Source of the DNA: Kibdelosporangium banguiense
GTDB lineage: Bacteria > Actinomycetota > Actinomycetes > Mycobacteriales > Pseudonocardiaceae
DNA length: 64,000 nt
Reading direction: 5' to 3'
NCBI RefSeq assembly: GCF_017876405.1
Contig: NZ_JAGINW010000001.1
Span: forward strand, 4,043,203-4,107,202
Part shown: positions 36,840 through 45,471 of the stretch, in pieces
Layout of the letters: the number at the start of each line of letters is the position of its first letter
Numbering within the stretch: position 1 is the stretch's first letter
Translations under genes and position numbers: made by a program
The notes under the pieces: model-generated
What the model was told of the DNA's origin: nothing
The model's database searches: none
Seen by the model: only the letters and a program-made list of their open reading frames with translations

Positions 36840-37913
36840 TTATCCGTGCCGGCGCAGTTCGTGGAAGAAGTTGTCGATGGTGTGTAGTTGGCCGGAGGAG
36901 GCCACGTGGTCGTAGACGTATTTGCCGACTGCGAGGTCGAGTACTCCGAGGCCGAAGGGGGAGAACACCAGTGGCCGGTCGGTCGGTGGTGTGACCCGTC
37001 CGGCGATCACGTCGTGCAGGGTGCCGTGCAGGAAGTCCCGGTTGCCGGTGAGCTGTTCGGTCAGGTGTGGTGAGGTGTCGGCTTTCAGGCAGTGCTCGAT
37101 GTCGTCGACGATGTTGGTGGCGGTGAGCAGGATCTGCGGTGCGAGGTCGCGCAGCGATACGTGCAGTACCAACGGGTTGTGCTCGAACCAGGACGGGTCG
37201 TGGACATGCGGCTGGCTGGCGACGGTGGCGAAGACGACGAGGTCGCTGGAGCGGATGAGGTGTTCGGCGGTGTCGTGCACGGTGATCCGGCCGGTGGTAC
37301 CTGACTGCTGCAGGTAGTTGCGGAAGCCGGTGGTGCTGTCGGTGGACAGGTCGTGCACGCCGATCTCGTCGAATGACCAGCCGGTGCGGGTCAGGAAGGT
37401 GTGGATGTAGCGGGCGATCAGGCCGGTTCCGATGAATCCGGCGTGGGTGGGGCGTGGTCGGTTGCGAGTGAGCCAGTCGGTTGCTGCGGCGGCGAGTGCG
37501 GCTGTTCTGGTGGCGCTGATGATGGAGGCTTCGAGGCAGGCGAAGGGGTAGCCGGTGTTGTGGTCGTTGAGGATCAGGACGGCCGAGGCGCGGGGGAGGC
37601 CGGCTGTCACGTTGTGCGGGAAGCTGGAGATCCATTTCAGGCCGGCGACCGGTGCCGGGCCGCCGATCGAGGCGGGCAGTGCGATGATCCGGGCGGAGGG
37701 GTGGTCGGGGAAGCGCAGGAAGTAGGACGGTGGGTTGACCGAGTCGCCGGCGCTGTGCAGCCGGTAGGTGGCCTCGATGAGTTCCACGATCAGGGTTTCG
37801 CGGCCCTGGAGCGCGTGCTGGACCTGGGCGCCGGGGATCACGGCGAATCCGGGCACGGTGACTGGCCCGGCCTGGGGTGCGGGTTGTGGTGTGGTGGAAC
37901 GGGTAGTGGTCAT
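36840..37913 (-). CDS. sbnB: SbnB-like diaminopropionate-forming dehydrogenase
   Basis: The 357-residue member of the ornithine cyclodeaminase/mu-crystallin family has a Rossmann site GFIGTGLIARYIHTF, SATRTAALAAAAT and PVAGLKWISSFPHN. Together with SbnA it should yield L-2,3-diaminopropionate by NAD-dependent cleavage of N-(2-amino-2-carboxyethyl)-glutamate. The start at 37913 overlaps the oxygenase stop by four bases (ATGA), so translation is coupled. The longer open frame upstream lies within the oxygenase and adenylation genes in another frame and was rejected. Confidence 0.88.
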   Translation of the reverse strand: MTTTRSTTPQPAPQAGPVTVPGFAVIPGAQVQHALQGRETLIVELIEATYRLHSAGDSVNPPSYFLRFPDHPSARIIALPASIGGPAPVAGLKWISSFPHNVTAGLPRASAVLILNDHNTGYPFACLEASIISATRTAALAAAATDWLTRNRPRPTHAGFIGTGLIARYIHTFLTRTGWSFDEIGVHDLSTDSTTGFRNYLQQSGTTGRITVHDTAEHLIRSSDLVVFATVASQPHVHDPSWFEHNPLVLHVSLRDLAPQILLTATNIVDDIEHCLKADTSPHLTEQLTGNRDFLHGTLHDVIAGRVTPPTDRPLVFSPFGLGVLDLAVGKYVYDHVASSGQLHTIDNFFHELRRHG

Positions 37914-38914
37914 CTGGTGCTCACGTCCACGGTGGGTGAGCAGTCGGCCAGGCGTACGGGGTCGGCGAGTGCGACGAGCATGTCGCGTGGTCCGTGGTAG
38001 GGGTCTCTGTTGTGGGCGGTGCGGATGTTGTCGACGAGCATCAGATCGCCGGCCTGCCAGGGTTCGCGTGCGGTGTGGGCGTCGTAGGTCTTGTTGAGCA
38101 GGTGGATGACGTCCGCGCTGATGGGGTCGCCGTTGCCGTAGTGGGTGTTGAACGGCAGGGCGTCGGCGCCGTAGACGTCGATGAGGTAGTCGCGTATTTC
38201 GGGGTCGATGGTCCATTGGTTGAGGAAGGCGATCTGGTTGAACCAGCTGCGTCGGCCGGTGATGGGGTGGCGCACGATGGCGCTGCGGTGTTGTCGGGTG
38301 CGGAGTGTGCCGTCGGGTTGCCATTGGAAGGCGATCGCGTTGGCGCGGCAGTAGTGTTCGATGGCGGCGCGGTCCTCGGTGCCGAATGCCTCGGTGTAGG
38401 GCGCGCCGATCTCGTGGTTGTAGGTGCGGGTGAGCAGCCAGCCTTCGCGGGTGAACCGGTCGACCAGTTCGGGGGGTAGTGCGTCGAGGATGGCTGGTGC
38501 GTCGGCCAGTCCGGTGGCGCCGCCCGTGGTGGGGGCGCGCAGGCAGGCGAACAGCAGCAGGCTGGGGAATTGGAGGGTGTAGCTCAGTTCGTGGTGCATG
38601 CACATTTGTTGGTTGGCCGGCCATGTCGAGGAGGAGTACACGCCGCCGGGGTAGGTTCGCCGGGACGCGAAGGCTTCCTTCTCGGTCATCAGATCGGTGG
38701 CCAGGTGGTGGAAGACGGCGGTGGTCTGGGCTGGGTCGCGTAGTCCGAGGCCGCGGATGAGGACCGCGCCGTGCTCGGTGACGATGGCGCGCAGCGTGTC
38801 CCGGTGTTCGGCCGCCCAGCCCGGCGGGTCGCCGGCCGGGTCGGCGAGGAGTATCGGGGGTGTGCCGGGGTGCAGGTCCACGCCGGGTGGTGCTACCCGG
38901 GATGAGGACGACAT
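37910..38914 (-). CDS. SyrP/TauD-like Fe(II)/2-oxoglutarate oxygenase
   Basis: The 334-residue protein has the TauD-type facial triad: HHELSYTLQFPSLLLFACL (His-x-Glu) near residue 110, and DNIRTAHNRDPYHGPRDMLV near 300, which gives the second His and the 2-oxoglutarate Arg. AIVRHPITGRRSWFNQIAFL is typical of the SyrP/clavaminate-synthase-like group. SyrP hydroxylates aspartate while it is bound to a carrier domain. Here the substrate may be a carrier-bound or free diamino acid. AAAGGA lies eight bases before the ATG. It sits between the adenylation protein and sbnB in the operon. Confidence 0.87.
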   Translation of the reverse strand: MSSSSRVAPPGVDLHPGTPPILLADPAGDPPGWAAEHRDTLRAIVTEHGAVLIRGLGLRDPAQTTAVFHHLATDLMTEKEAFASRRTYPGGVYSSSTWPANQQMCMHHELSYTLQFPSLLLFACLRAPTTGGATGLADAPAILDALPPELVDRFTREGWLLTRTYNHEIGAPYTEAFGTEDRAAIEHYCRANAIAFQWQPDGTLRTRQHRSAIVRHPITGRRSWFNQIAFLNQWTIDPEIRDYLIDVYGADALPFNTHYGNGDPISADVIHLLNKTYDAHTAREPWQAGDLMLVDNIRTAHNRDPYHGPRDMLVALADPVRLADCSPTVDVSTR

Positions 38915-38962
38915 CTCGTTGTCCTTTCAGTTGCTCCGTGGGGAAGAAGCCGGTGCTGCTCC

Positions 38963-41590
38963 TCACGAAGCCGGTTGTGGCGAAGCCGGTGACCCGGCAG
39001 TGGTAGATGTGGCGGCCTCGTCGAGGATCGTGGCCAGGTCGGCGAGGATCGGGTGGCGGGTGAGGTCGGTGAGGGTCACCGCGCGGTCCAAGGTGATCAC
39101 CAGCCGTACTGCTGACAGTGAGGTGCCGCCCCGGTCGAAGAAGTGGTCCCGCCGGCTGATCTGGTCGGGCGGGATGCCGAGCACTGTGGCCCAGGCGGTG
39201 GCCAGGCGCTGTTCGGTGGGCGTGCTGGGCGTCTGGTGGTCCTGCTCGGTGCTGTCGGTGATATCGGTGGTGTCGGTGGTGTCGGTGGTGGCACTGTCGC
39301 CGGGTTGCCCGGCGAGCGTGGTCAGGGTGGTGCGGTCGATCTTGCCGTTGGGGGTCAGCGGCAGGTCTTCCCGCCAGTGGAAGGCCGACGGGATCATGTA
39401 GCCGGGCAGCGACTCGGCCAGCCGGTCGGCCAAGTGGTCGGTGGGGAGTGGCTGCCGGCCGGTGTAGAAGGCCACCAGTCGCGTGCCATGGATCGCGCCG
39501 GTGGCCACGACGGCGCTGTCGCGGATACCGGGCACCCGTACCAGGGCGTTCTCGATCTCGCCGATCTCGATCCGGAAGCCCCGGACCTTGACCTGGTTGT
39601 CCCGGCGGCCGAGGAACTCCAGTGTGCCGTCCGGCCGCCAGCGGCCGTAGTCGCCGGTCCGGCACAGCCGCTGTCCCTCGCGGTGCGGATCGGTGGTGAA
39701 GACCCCGCGGGTGCGTTCGGGGTCGTTGATGTAGCCGCGGCCGACGCAGATCCCGGAGAAGACGATCACGCCGGGGGCGCCCAGGGGCACCGGTGAGAGG
39801 TTCTCGTCGACGACGTAGACGTGCACGTTGTGGATGGGGCGGCCGAGCGGGATCCGCTCGCCGGCCGGTACCCGGTCCATGACCTCGTGCACGGCGTCGT
39901 CCGAGGTCTCGGTCAGCCCGTAGGTGTTGACCAGGGTGATCCCGGGCTGGGCGGCGAACCAGCGTTCGACGAGCTCTTTCTTCAGCACGTCGCCGGTGGG
40001 GGAGACGGTGTGCAGGTGCGGCAGCTCGCGGGGGTGCTGTTCCAGGTAGGACAGCACGAGGTCGAGGTAGGACGGCACGAGCTGCAGCACCCCGGCCCGG
40101 CCGGCCGCGATGGTGTCGAGCAACCGTTCGACGTCCAGGATCGTCTCCTGGCCGACCAGCAGGGTCCGCCCGCCCACCAGCAGCGCGGCCAGCAGTTGCC
40201 AGAGCGAGATGTCGAAGCATTGCGGGCCGGTCTGCGGGATCACCTCGCCTTCCCCGACTCCGAGGTCGGTGATCTTGGCGTAGATGTGGTTGAGCATGCC
40301 CGCGTGCTCGCACATCGCGCCCTTGGGTTCGCCGGTGGAGCCGGAGGTGAACAGGACGTAGGCGAGCTGGTCCGGCGCGACCTGGACACCGGGATTGCCG
40401 TCGGGATGGTTCTCCGCGTAGGCCGCCTCGACACGCAGTAGCCGGATTCCGGGCGCCTGGCTTCCGGGTGTCTGGGTTGCGGGTGTCTGGGTTGCGGGTG
40501 TCGGGGTTCGGGACAGGGTGTCGAGGGCCGTCTGGAGGGTGCTGGTGCTGCCGTGTTCGCTCAGCACGAGCGTGCAGTGGGCACGGGAGAGCGCGGTCGC
40601 GATGCGACCGGCCGGGAACTGCGGCTCGAGCGGCAGATACACGCCACCGGCCTTGAAGATCGCCAGGACGGCGGCCATCCAGTCCAGGGTGCGTTGCATC
40701 ACCACCGCGACGACATCCTCGCGGTGCAGGCCTCGGGCCAGCAGGGCTCGTGCCAGCCGGTTGGCCCGGGCGTTGAGCTCGCGGTAGGTCCACTGCCGGT
40801 CGCCGTGCACGGCCGCGACCGTGTCCGGGTGCGCTGCCGCCCGCTGCTCGAACAGTTCATGCACCCGCAGGTCCGGCAAGTCCCGGCGAGCACCGGCCAG
40901 CCCGTCGAGCTGGAAGAGCACTTCTTCGTCCGTCAGCAGGCTCTGCCGGCCGTGCTCGGCCTCCGGATCGGCCGCGATCAGTGCGAGCGCGGTGCGGTGA
41001 TAGTCGGCGATCCGGGCGGCATAGCCCGCGTCGAGCACGTCGGTCCGGTACCGCAACCGCAGCACGAGGTGGCCGTTGTGCCATACGGTTTCTACCCACA
41101 GCACGGTGTCCCCGGGTAGGTCGTGCCCGACGACCGTGGCGCCGGTCGGATCGAGCACGGTCTCGAAGAGCGGTCCGGTCAGGCCCAGCTCGCGTTTGAG
41201 GTCATCGGCCGGGAAATCCTTGTGCGACAGCAGTTGCGACTCGGCCCGATGGGCTTCCAGCACCAACGTCCGCCACGAAATGGGCTCTGTGGTCAGCCGG
41301 CACGGCAACGGCCGCCCGCCCGCCACGGCCACGTAGCCGGTCGCGACCTCGCGCTCACCGGACAACGCGGCCAGCACCTTGGCGTGCGCGGCTAGCAGCA
41401 CCGAGCTGAACGGCACCGCCAGTTCGTCCGCCAGCCGCCGCAACGCCACCACGTCCTGGCCGGGGACCGGCACCTCGTGCCCGGCCACACCGGGCACCGG
41501 ATCCAGAGTCCACCGCGGAATCGCGGTGAACCCGCCCGCGACGAGCACATTCCGCCAGAACTCCCGGTCGGCTTCCACATGCATGTCCAT
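38963..41590 (-). CDS. NRPS half-C/adenylation/carrier protein
   Basis: The 875-residue protein has three parts. Residues about 1-225 match only the C-terminal half of a condensation domain; the HHxxxDG half is absent. An adenylation domain follows (LFTSGSTGEPKGA, NTYGLTETSDDAV, GDYGRWRPDGTLE, PLTPNGKIDR). The carrier at the C-terminus reads DHFFDRGGTSLSAVRLV with its phosphopantetheine Ser. A threonine/aspartate-rich linker (DTTDTTDITDSTEQ) separates A and T. My hand-read specificity residues are D-I-W-Q-S-T-T-D-D; the paired acids suggest a diamino-acid substrate. It should load the amino acid for the Pls-like partner. There is no thioesterase and no MbtH gene nearby. Confidence 0.9.
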   Translation of the reverse strand: MDMHVEADREFWRNVLVAGGFTAIPRWTLDPVPGVAGHEVPVPGQDVVALRRLADELAVPFSSVLLAAHAKVLAALSGEREVATGYVAVAGGRPLPCRLTTEPISWRTLVLEAHRAESQLLSHKDFPADDLKRELGLTGPLFETVLDPTGATVVGHDLPGDTVLWVETVWHNGHLVLRLRYRTDVLDAGYAARIADYHRTALALIAADPEAEHGRQSLLTDEEVLFQLDGLAGARRDLPDLRVHELFEQRAAAHPDTVAAVHGDRQWTYRELNARANRLARALLARGLHREDVVAVVMQRTLDWMAAVLAIFKAGGVYLPLEPQFPAGRIATALSRAHCTLVLSEHGSTSTLQTALDTLSRTPTPATQTPATQTPGSQAPGIRLLRVEAAYAENHPDGNPGVQVAPDQLAYVLFTSGSTGEPKGAMCEHAGMLNHIYAKITDLGVGEGEVIPQTGPQCFDISLWQLLAALLVGGRTLLVGQETILDVERLLDTIAAGRAGVLQLVPSYLDLVLSYLEQHPRELPHLHTVSPTGDVLKKELVERWFAAQPGITLVNTYGLTETSDDAVHEVMDRVPAGERIPLGRPIHNVHVYVVDENLSPVPLGAPGVIVFSGICVGRGYINDPERTRGVFTTDPHREGQRLCRTGDYGRWRPDGTLEFLGRRDNQVKVRGFRIEIGEIENALVRVPGIRDSAVVATGAIHGTRLVAFYTGRQPLPTDHLADRLAESLPGYMIPSAFHWREDLPLTPNGKIDRTTLTTLAGQPGDSATTDTTDTTDITDSTEQDHQTPSTPTEQRLATAWATVLGIPPDQISRRDHFFDRGGTSLSAVRLVITLDRAVTLTDLTRHPILADLATILDEAATSTTAGSPASPQPAS

Positions 41591-41627
41591 CGGAAAACCT
41601 TTCCTCCGCTCCCGGTGCGCCAGACGG

Positions 41628-44405
41628 CTACGTCCCGGGTGCTGCTTCTCGTCGAGTTCCGGACGTGACCACAGCGGCGTTGTCGTTGTGGTCCCGGAGA
41701 ACCCGCGAACCGGCCAAGGCGTCCCGCATCTGGCGGGCCGGGTTTCCGCCCCACCGGGCGTGCGGTGGCATTTCCTCGCCCTTCATCAGGAAGGAATCGG
41801 GGGCCAGCACCGCGCCGTCGCCCATCGTCACGCCGTAGTGGACCAGCGCACCGGTCCCGACGGTGCAGCCAGAACCGATCGTGATCCGGTCGGACTTGAG
41901 GGCGAAGTCCTCCAGTGAGTGACACTGGATCGAACTTCCCGCGTTGAGCGTGCAGTCGTCACCGATCGTCACCAGGTCCTTCTCCGCCATATTGCAGCCG
42001 TCGTCGAAGAGCCTCTTACCGAGCCGGACACCCAGCAGCCGCCAGGCCACGTTCTTCAGCGGGGTGCCGTTGAGCGCCATGTGCATGTGCCCGGTCATCT
42101 TCAGGAAACGTTCCCGCTGCCAGCAATCAACCTGGTAGATCGAGCAGTACGTCGGTCGCGTGCCCCGGAATCCCGTGGCCGCGCGTTCCACCAGCGCGAA
42201 ATAGCCCACGCCGAACAGCAGGGAGAACACGGAGAACAACGCGATCGCCGGCGCTCCCCATGAGTCGTAGAGGTCCACAGTCCACAAACCGATCAGGGAC
42301 AGCACGAACGCATAGCACCACCGCGACAGCAGAAACCACCCAATGGTGCGGGCGTTGTGCTTGTTCTTGGCGGCCAGACGCCGGGGCAGCCCGTCCCCGC
42401 TCGCCAGGTGGTGGAACCTGCTGTCCCGCTCGACCGTGCGCGGGATCTCGAAGCTGGGCGAGCCCAGCAGCCCGACACCCTCCCGGAGCAGTCCGTCGAT
42501 CGGGACCAGGACCTTCGTCGCCAGCAGGCAGTTCTCGCCGGTCCTGCCCTGCGCGGGATAGACGATGTCGTTGCCGAGGAAGTTGCGCGCCCCGATCGAG
42601 GCTCGCGACACCCGGAAGGATGTGCTGGAGAACTCGGCGTTGACGATCGACAGCCCGTCGGCGACCACCGTGCCGCTGCCCACGGAGACCAGGTAGGGGG
42701 TCTCGTGCTTCACCTGCTTGCCGAAATTCGCCCCGGTCTGCACGACCGGAGCCAGGCGGTAGCCCACGCCACGCAGATAGCCGACGATGTAGGTGCTGTC
42801 ACCGAGCAATTCGATGAAGAACTTCCAGTTGGTCAGGCGCGCGATCGCTCGATGCAGGGCGTAGTGGATTCCGTACAGGCGATAGACCTTGCCCGGCTTG
42901 ATGGCGAGGTTGAGCACGCGCGGGACGGTGACCACGACGAGCAGACCGACAAGTGCCGAGCCGAAGAACAGCACGACGGAGGTCACCAGCGCGAGGCCGT
43001 AGAACGTCCAGCTGGTGAAGGCCGACGGCTCTGATTGCGTCAGCGCGGTGAGCCACGGGACCTCGGCGAACAGGAAGTCCACGCTGCCGAACACCAGCGG
43101 AGCGTAGAAGAACAGCAAGCTCGCCAGCTGCAGGACGCTGTAGGCGGCCCTTCTCCCGGTGCCGCAGCCGGCCGGTTCGACCCCCAGGTAGTCCGCTCCG
43201 GCCGGCTGCGCCGGGGACCCGTGCCAGCGCTCGCCCTCGGGCACGGCCTGCCCGGCGTGCAGCGAGGAAGCATGGCCGAGCTGGGCCTCGTCGCCGAGCG
43301 ACGTCCCGATGTCGAGCACCGCCTTCTCGCCGACGAACACGTCCCGCCCGAGAGTCACTGCGCCCGTCTGAATCCAGCCGGCGCAGGCCCGGTAGCCGGT
43401 GAGGAACGCGTCCTTGCGGATGACCGTGCCCTCGCCGATGGTCAGCAGATCGGTGCACACCGGCGCGTGCCGGGAGAAGACCACCACGCCGCGCCCGACT
43501 CTCGCACCCAGCGCCCTCAGATACAGCACATAGAGCGGCGAGCCGACGAACAACACCAGCGGGCTCAGCGTGACCAAGGTCTTGACTACCCAGAAGCGGA
43601 CGTAGGCCAGGCTCCAGATCCGGATCCGCTGGGGCTTCCACCGGCCGATGAGCACCCACTTCGCCAGGATCGGAAGAACGCACATGCCAAGGAAACCCGC
43701 GCCACCGGCCAGCGCCATCCGCAGGTAGACGTCGAGCAGGCCCTTCCCAGCGGAAATCCAGTCGACGCCTTGTCCGACGGCGAGCCCGACAAGCAAGGCG
43801 TATCCGAGGAGGATCAGGACCTGCAGCATTCCACACAGGACGTACTGCCGCGTGCTGACCGGCGTCGCCACCTCGGTTGTCGCCGGGACCGGCGAGCCTG
43901 CAGGGACGGGCGCGGTGTCCGCGAGCGCCGCCGCCAGGCTCCTGATCGTGGGGTGCTGATATGTGTCCTTTATGGACACCAATGGCGGGTTCGGTTGTTT
44001 CCTGACCCGGGCGCAGAATTGGGCCATCATCATCGAGTCGGCGCCGAGGTCGTCGAAGAAGTGACTGTCTGCTGGCACCTGCTCGACGCGCACGACCTCG
44101 GCCAGCACTTCGGCCAGCATCCGCTCGATCGGGTTCGGCGCCGTGTCCGCGAGCGCCGCCGCCAGGCTCCTGATCGTGGGGTGCTGGTAGATGTCCTTTA
44201 TGGACACTGACGGCAGGTCTGGCCGTTTTCGGACTCTGGCGCAGAACTGGGCCATCATCATCGAGTCGGCGCCGAGGTCGTCGAAGAAGTGACTGTCCAC
44301 TGGCACCCGCTCGACGCGCACGACCTCGGCCAGTATCCCAGCGATGGCCGGCTCGATGCCGGTCGTGGCGTCGGAGCCGTCGAGGGTTCGGTGGTCCACT
44401 GACAT
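41628..44405 (-). CDS. Pls-like membrane synthetase part with two carrier domains
   Basis: The 925-residue protein starts at 44405 with GGAAGGAGG upstream. Two near-identical carrier domains occupy residues about 12-165, each with FFDDLGADSMMMAQF. The rest matches the C-terminal part of epsilon-poly-lysine synthetase and poly-diaminopropionate synthetase: about seven membrane helices separating three hexapeptide-repeat (LbH) soluble domains (for example VCTDLLTIGEGTVIRKDAF, DLVTIGDDCTLNAGSSI and GVTMGDGAVLAPDSF). In Pls these tandem domains form the amide bonds. Here the adenylation domain is on a separate protein, so the machine is split. It is the first gene of the operon. Confidence 0.88.
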   Translation of the reverse strand: MSVDHRTLDGSDATTGIEPAIAGILAEVVRVERVPVDSHFFDDLGADSMMMAQFCARVRKRPDLPSVSIKDIYQHPTIRSLAAALADTAPNPIERMLAEVLAEVVRVEQVPADSHFFDDLGADSMMMAQFCARVRKQPNPPLVSIKDTYQHPTIRSLAAALADTAPVPAGSPVPATTEVATPVSTRQYVLCGMLQVLILLGYALLVGLAVGQGVDWISAGKGLLDVYLRMALAGGAGFLGMCVLPILAKWVLIGRWKPQRIRIWSLAYVRFWVVKTLVTLSPLVLFVGSPLYVLYLRALGARVGRGVVVFSRHAPVCTDLLTIGEGTVIRKDAFLTGYRACAGWIQTGAVTLGRDVFVGEKAVLDIGTSLGDEAQLGHASSLHAGQAVPEGERWHGSPAQPAGADYLGVEPAGCGTGRRAAYSVLQLASLLFFYAPLVFGSVDFLFAEVPWLTALTQSEPSAFTSWTFYGLALVTSVVLFFGSALVGLLVVVTVPRVLNLAIKPGKVYRLYGIHYALHRAIARLTNWKFFIELLGDSTYIVGYLRGVGYRLAPVVQTGANFGKQVKHETPYLVSVGSGTVVADGLSIVNAEFSSTSFRVSRASIGARNFLGNDIVYPAQGRTGENCLLATKVLVPIDGLLREGVGLLGSPSFEIPRTVERDSRFHHLASGDGLPRRLAAKNKHNARTIGWFLLSRWCYAFVLSLIGLWTVDLYDSWGAPAIALFSVFSLLFGVGYFALVERAATGFRGTRPTYCSIYQVDCWQRERFLKMTGHMHMALNGTPLKNVAWRLLGVRLGKRLFDDGCNMAEKDLVTIGDDCTLNAGSSIQCHSLEDFALKSDRITIGSGCTVGTGALVHYGVTMGDGAVLAPDSFLMKGEEMPPHARWGGNPARQMRDALAGSRVLRDHNDNAAVVTSGTRREAAPGT
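43915..44370 (-). repeat. Tandem 228-base repeat encoding two carrier domains
   Basis: Two units (43915-44142 and 44143-44370) repeat with a period of 228 bases, or 76 codons, at the 5' end of the Pls-like gene. The first 40 or more bases of each unit are identical, and so is the stretch around the phosphopantetheine Ser. The difference between units is small, so the duplication is recent or is kept uniform by gene conversion. Confidence 0.88.
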
Positions 44406-44744
44406 GTCGCGCCTCCTTCCAGCGGTCCGCCAGGGAATGGCCGTGCGCCGCCGGGATGCCACGCCCGCGGCCTTGATCGGGCAGGATTCCCACATTACGA
44501 GCGACAGCGCGCTGAGGGAGGAGCCACTGACAGCCTGGGCGTATCGGACTGTTCTGGCGACCACTGGAACGCCCGCCGATTGCGGCGTGCTTGCGGCGGC
44601 CGCAGCCGTAACGCAACTGGGCCGCAGGCGGCGTCGTACCGGAACGGCAGTGTGCCGCCCGGGCACAGGCCGGACGGCACACGAACACAGCAGATGTTGC
44701 GGGGAGCGCACAGGATCGGGGGCACTGCGCGCTCCCCTGGCCGG
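44406..44744. promoter_or_regulatory. Promoter region of the polymer operon
   Basis: This stretch of 339 bases lies between the stop of the small gene at 44745 and the start of the Pls-like gene, all on the minus strand. It contains no supported gene. An inverted repeat at 44650-44662 and 44670-44682 (13 bases, one mismatch, seven-base loop) may end the upstream transcript or serve as an operator. No SARP-type direct repeats were convincing by eye. Confidence 0.5.
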
Positions 44745-45077
44745 TCACCCCGCCGATGGCAGGTAGGAGGCAGCGGCGTGCCGGCCGGTCGAGGGCGTTT
44801 TGGGAGAGTCGATGACGATCAGGTTCTTGTGCGCGGTCGTCCATACTGAGCACGGATGTGGCCGGCGACGGCGCCATCCGCCACACTCCCGGCAGCGGCC
44901 GCGGTAGTCGGGCTCGTGTTTGGCCAACAGGTTTCGCCATGCGGCCGTCATACGGGCGATCTCGGAATCGGCCAGCGAGGCACGGGAAGGCAGATCGGCC
45001 TCGTTGACCAATCTGTCCAGATAGTCCAGTCGCTCGTAGACCGCGTTACGCAGGGTCGAGGCCAAGACCTCGTTCAT
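44745..45077 (-). CDS. Small Cys-containing hypothetical protein
   Basis: The protein has 110 residues, starting at 45077 (MNEVLASTLRNAVYERLDYL) with GGAG five bases upstream. A helical first half ends in a cysteine motif (YRGRCRECGGWRRRRPHPCS) that could bind zinc. The tail is basic. It overlaps the upstream gene by 33 bases on the same strand. I know similar pairs beside XRE regulators in actinomycetes, but no function. The extension to 45299 is arginine-rich shadow sequence and was rejected. Confidence 0.65.
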   Translation of the reverse strand: MNEVLASTLRNAVYERLDYLDRLVNEADLPSRASLADSEIARMTAAWRNLLAKHEPDYRGRCRECGGWRRRRPHPCSVWTTAHKNLIVIDSPKTPSTGRHAAASYLPSAG

Positions 45078-45471
45078 CAGGACTCCAATCGGCGGAGACC
45101 CCGCCTTCAGGTGTGGAGAGGACGCCAACGGGTGGTTCCTCCTGCGGCGGCGGCCAGAGAGGAGAAGAGTCGTCGCTGCCGACGGAGTCCGTCGGTATCG
45201 GCAGCCGGGGCGGCATGGGCCATAACCGGGGGTGCAGGTGGGGCGGTACCAACTCCGCGATCCACAGCCGGGCCGCGTGGACGTGATGGGCGGCGGCATG
45301 GAACCCGGGGCATGGCCAGGACTGTTTCGGGCACAGCGGGCACTCTTGTGGCTCCCGCGGTGATGGTAAGTGTGCGGTCAGTTCGTCGATCGCCTTGACG
45401 GCGCGCCCCAGTGGACTGTCCACGGCGACGACGACGGCCACGATGCCTTGTGTGTCGTCCGCCGTGGTCAT
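45046..45471 (-). CDS. Hypothetical protein with Cys/His motif
   Basis: The protein has about 141 residues, starting at the ATG at 45471 (MTTADDTQGIVAVVVAVDSP). A middle motif PQECPLCPKQSWPCPGFH looks like a zinc site. The C-terminal third is proline-rich and disordered. The frame is open to 45744 but the extra part has no coding look. It overlaps the next gene by 33 bases and is divergent from the XRE regulator at 45883. Confidence 0.6.
   Translation of the reverse strand: MTTADDTQGIVAVVVAVDSPLGRAVKAIDELTAHLPSPREPQECPLCPKQSWPCPGFHAAAHHVHAARLWIAELVPPHLHPRLWPMPPRLPIPTDSVGSDDSSPLWPPPQEEPPVGVLSTPEGGVSADWSPDERGLGLDPA

Noticed and set aside
37914..40793. 960-codon upstream extension of the SbnB frame
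   Set aside because: It runs in another frame through the oxygenase and adenylation genes. The ATG at 37913 with ATGA overlap fits the family start.
44650..44682. Inverted repeat as a definite terminator or SARP operator
   Set aside because: The stem has one mismatch, no T run follows on the minus strand, and it is not a direct repeat as SARPs use. I mention it only within the promoter region.
44406..44711. N-terminal extension of the Pls-like protein upstream of 44405
   Set aside because: The extension has no domain, and a GGAAGGAGG site sits just before the ATG at 44405, where the first carrier domain begins.
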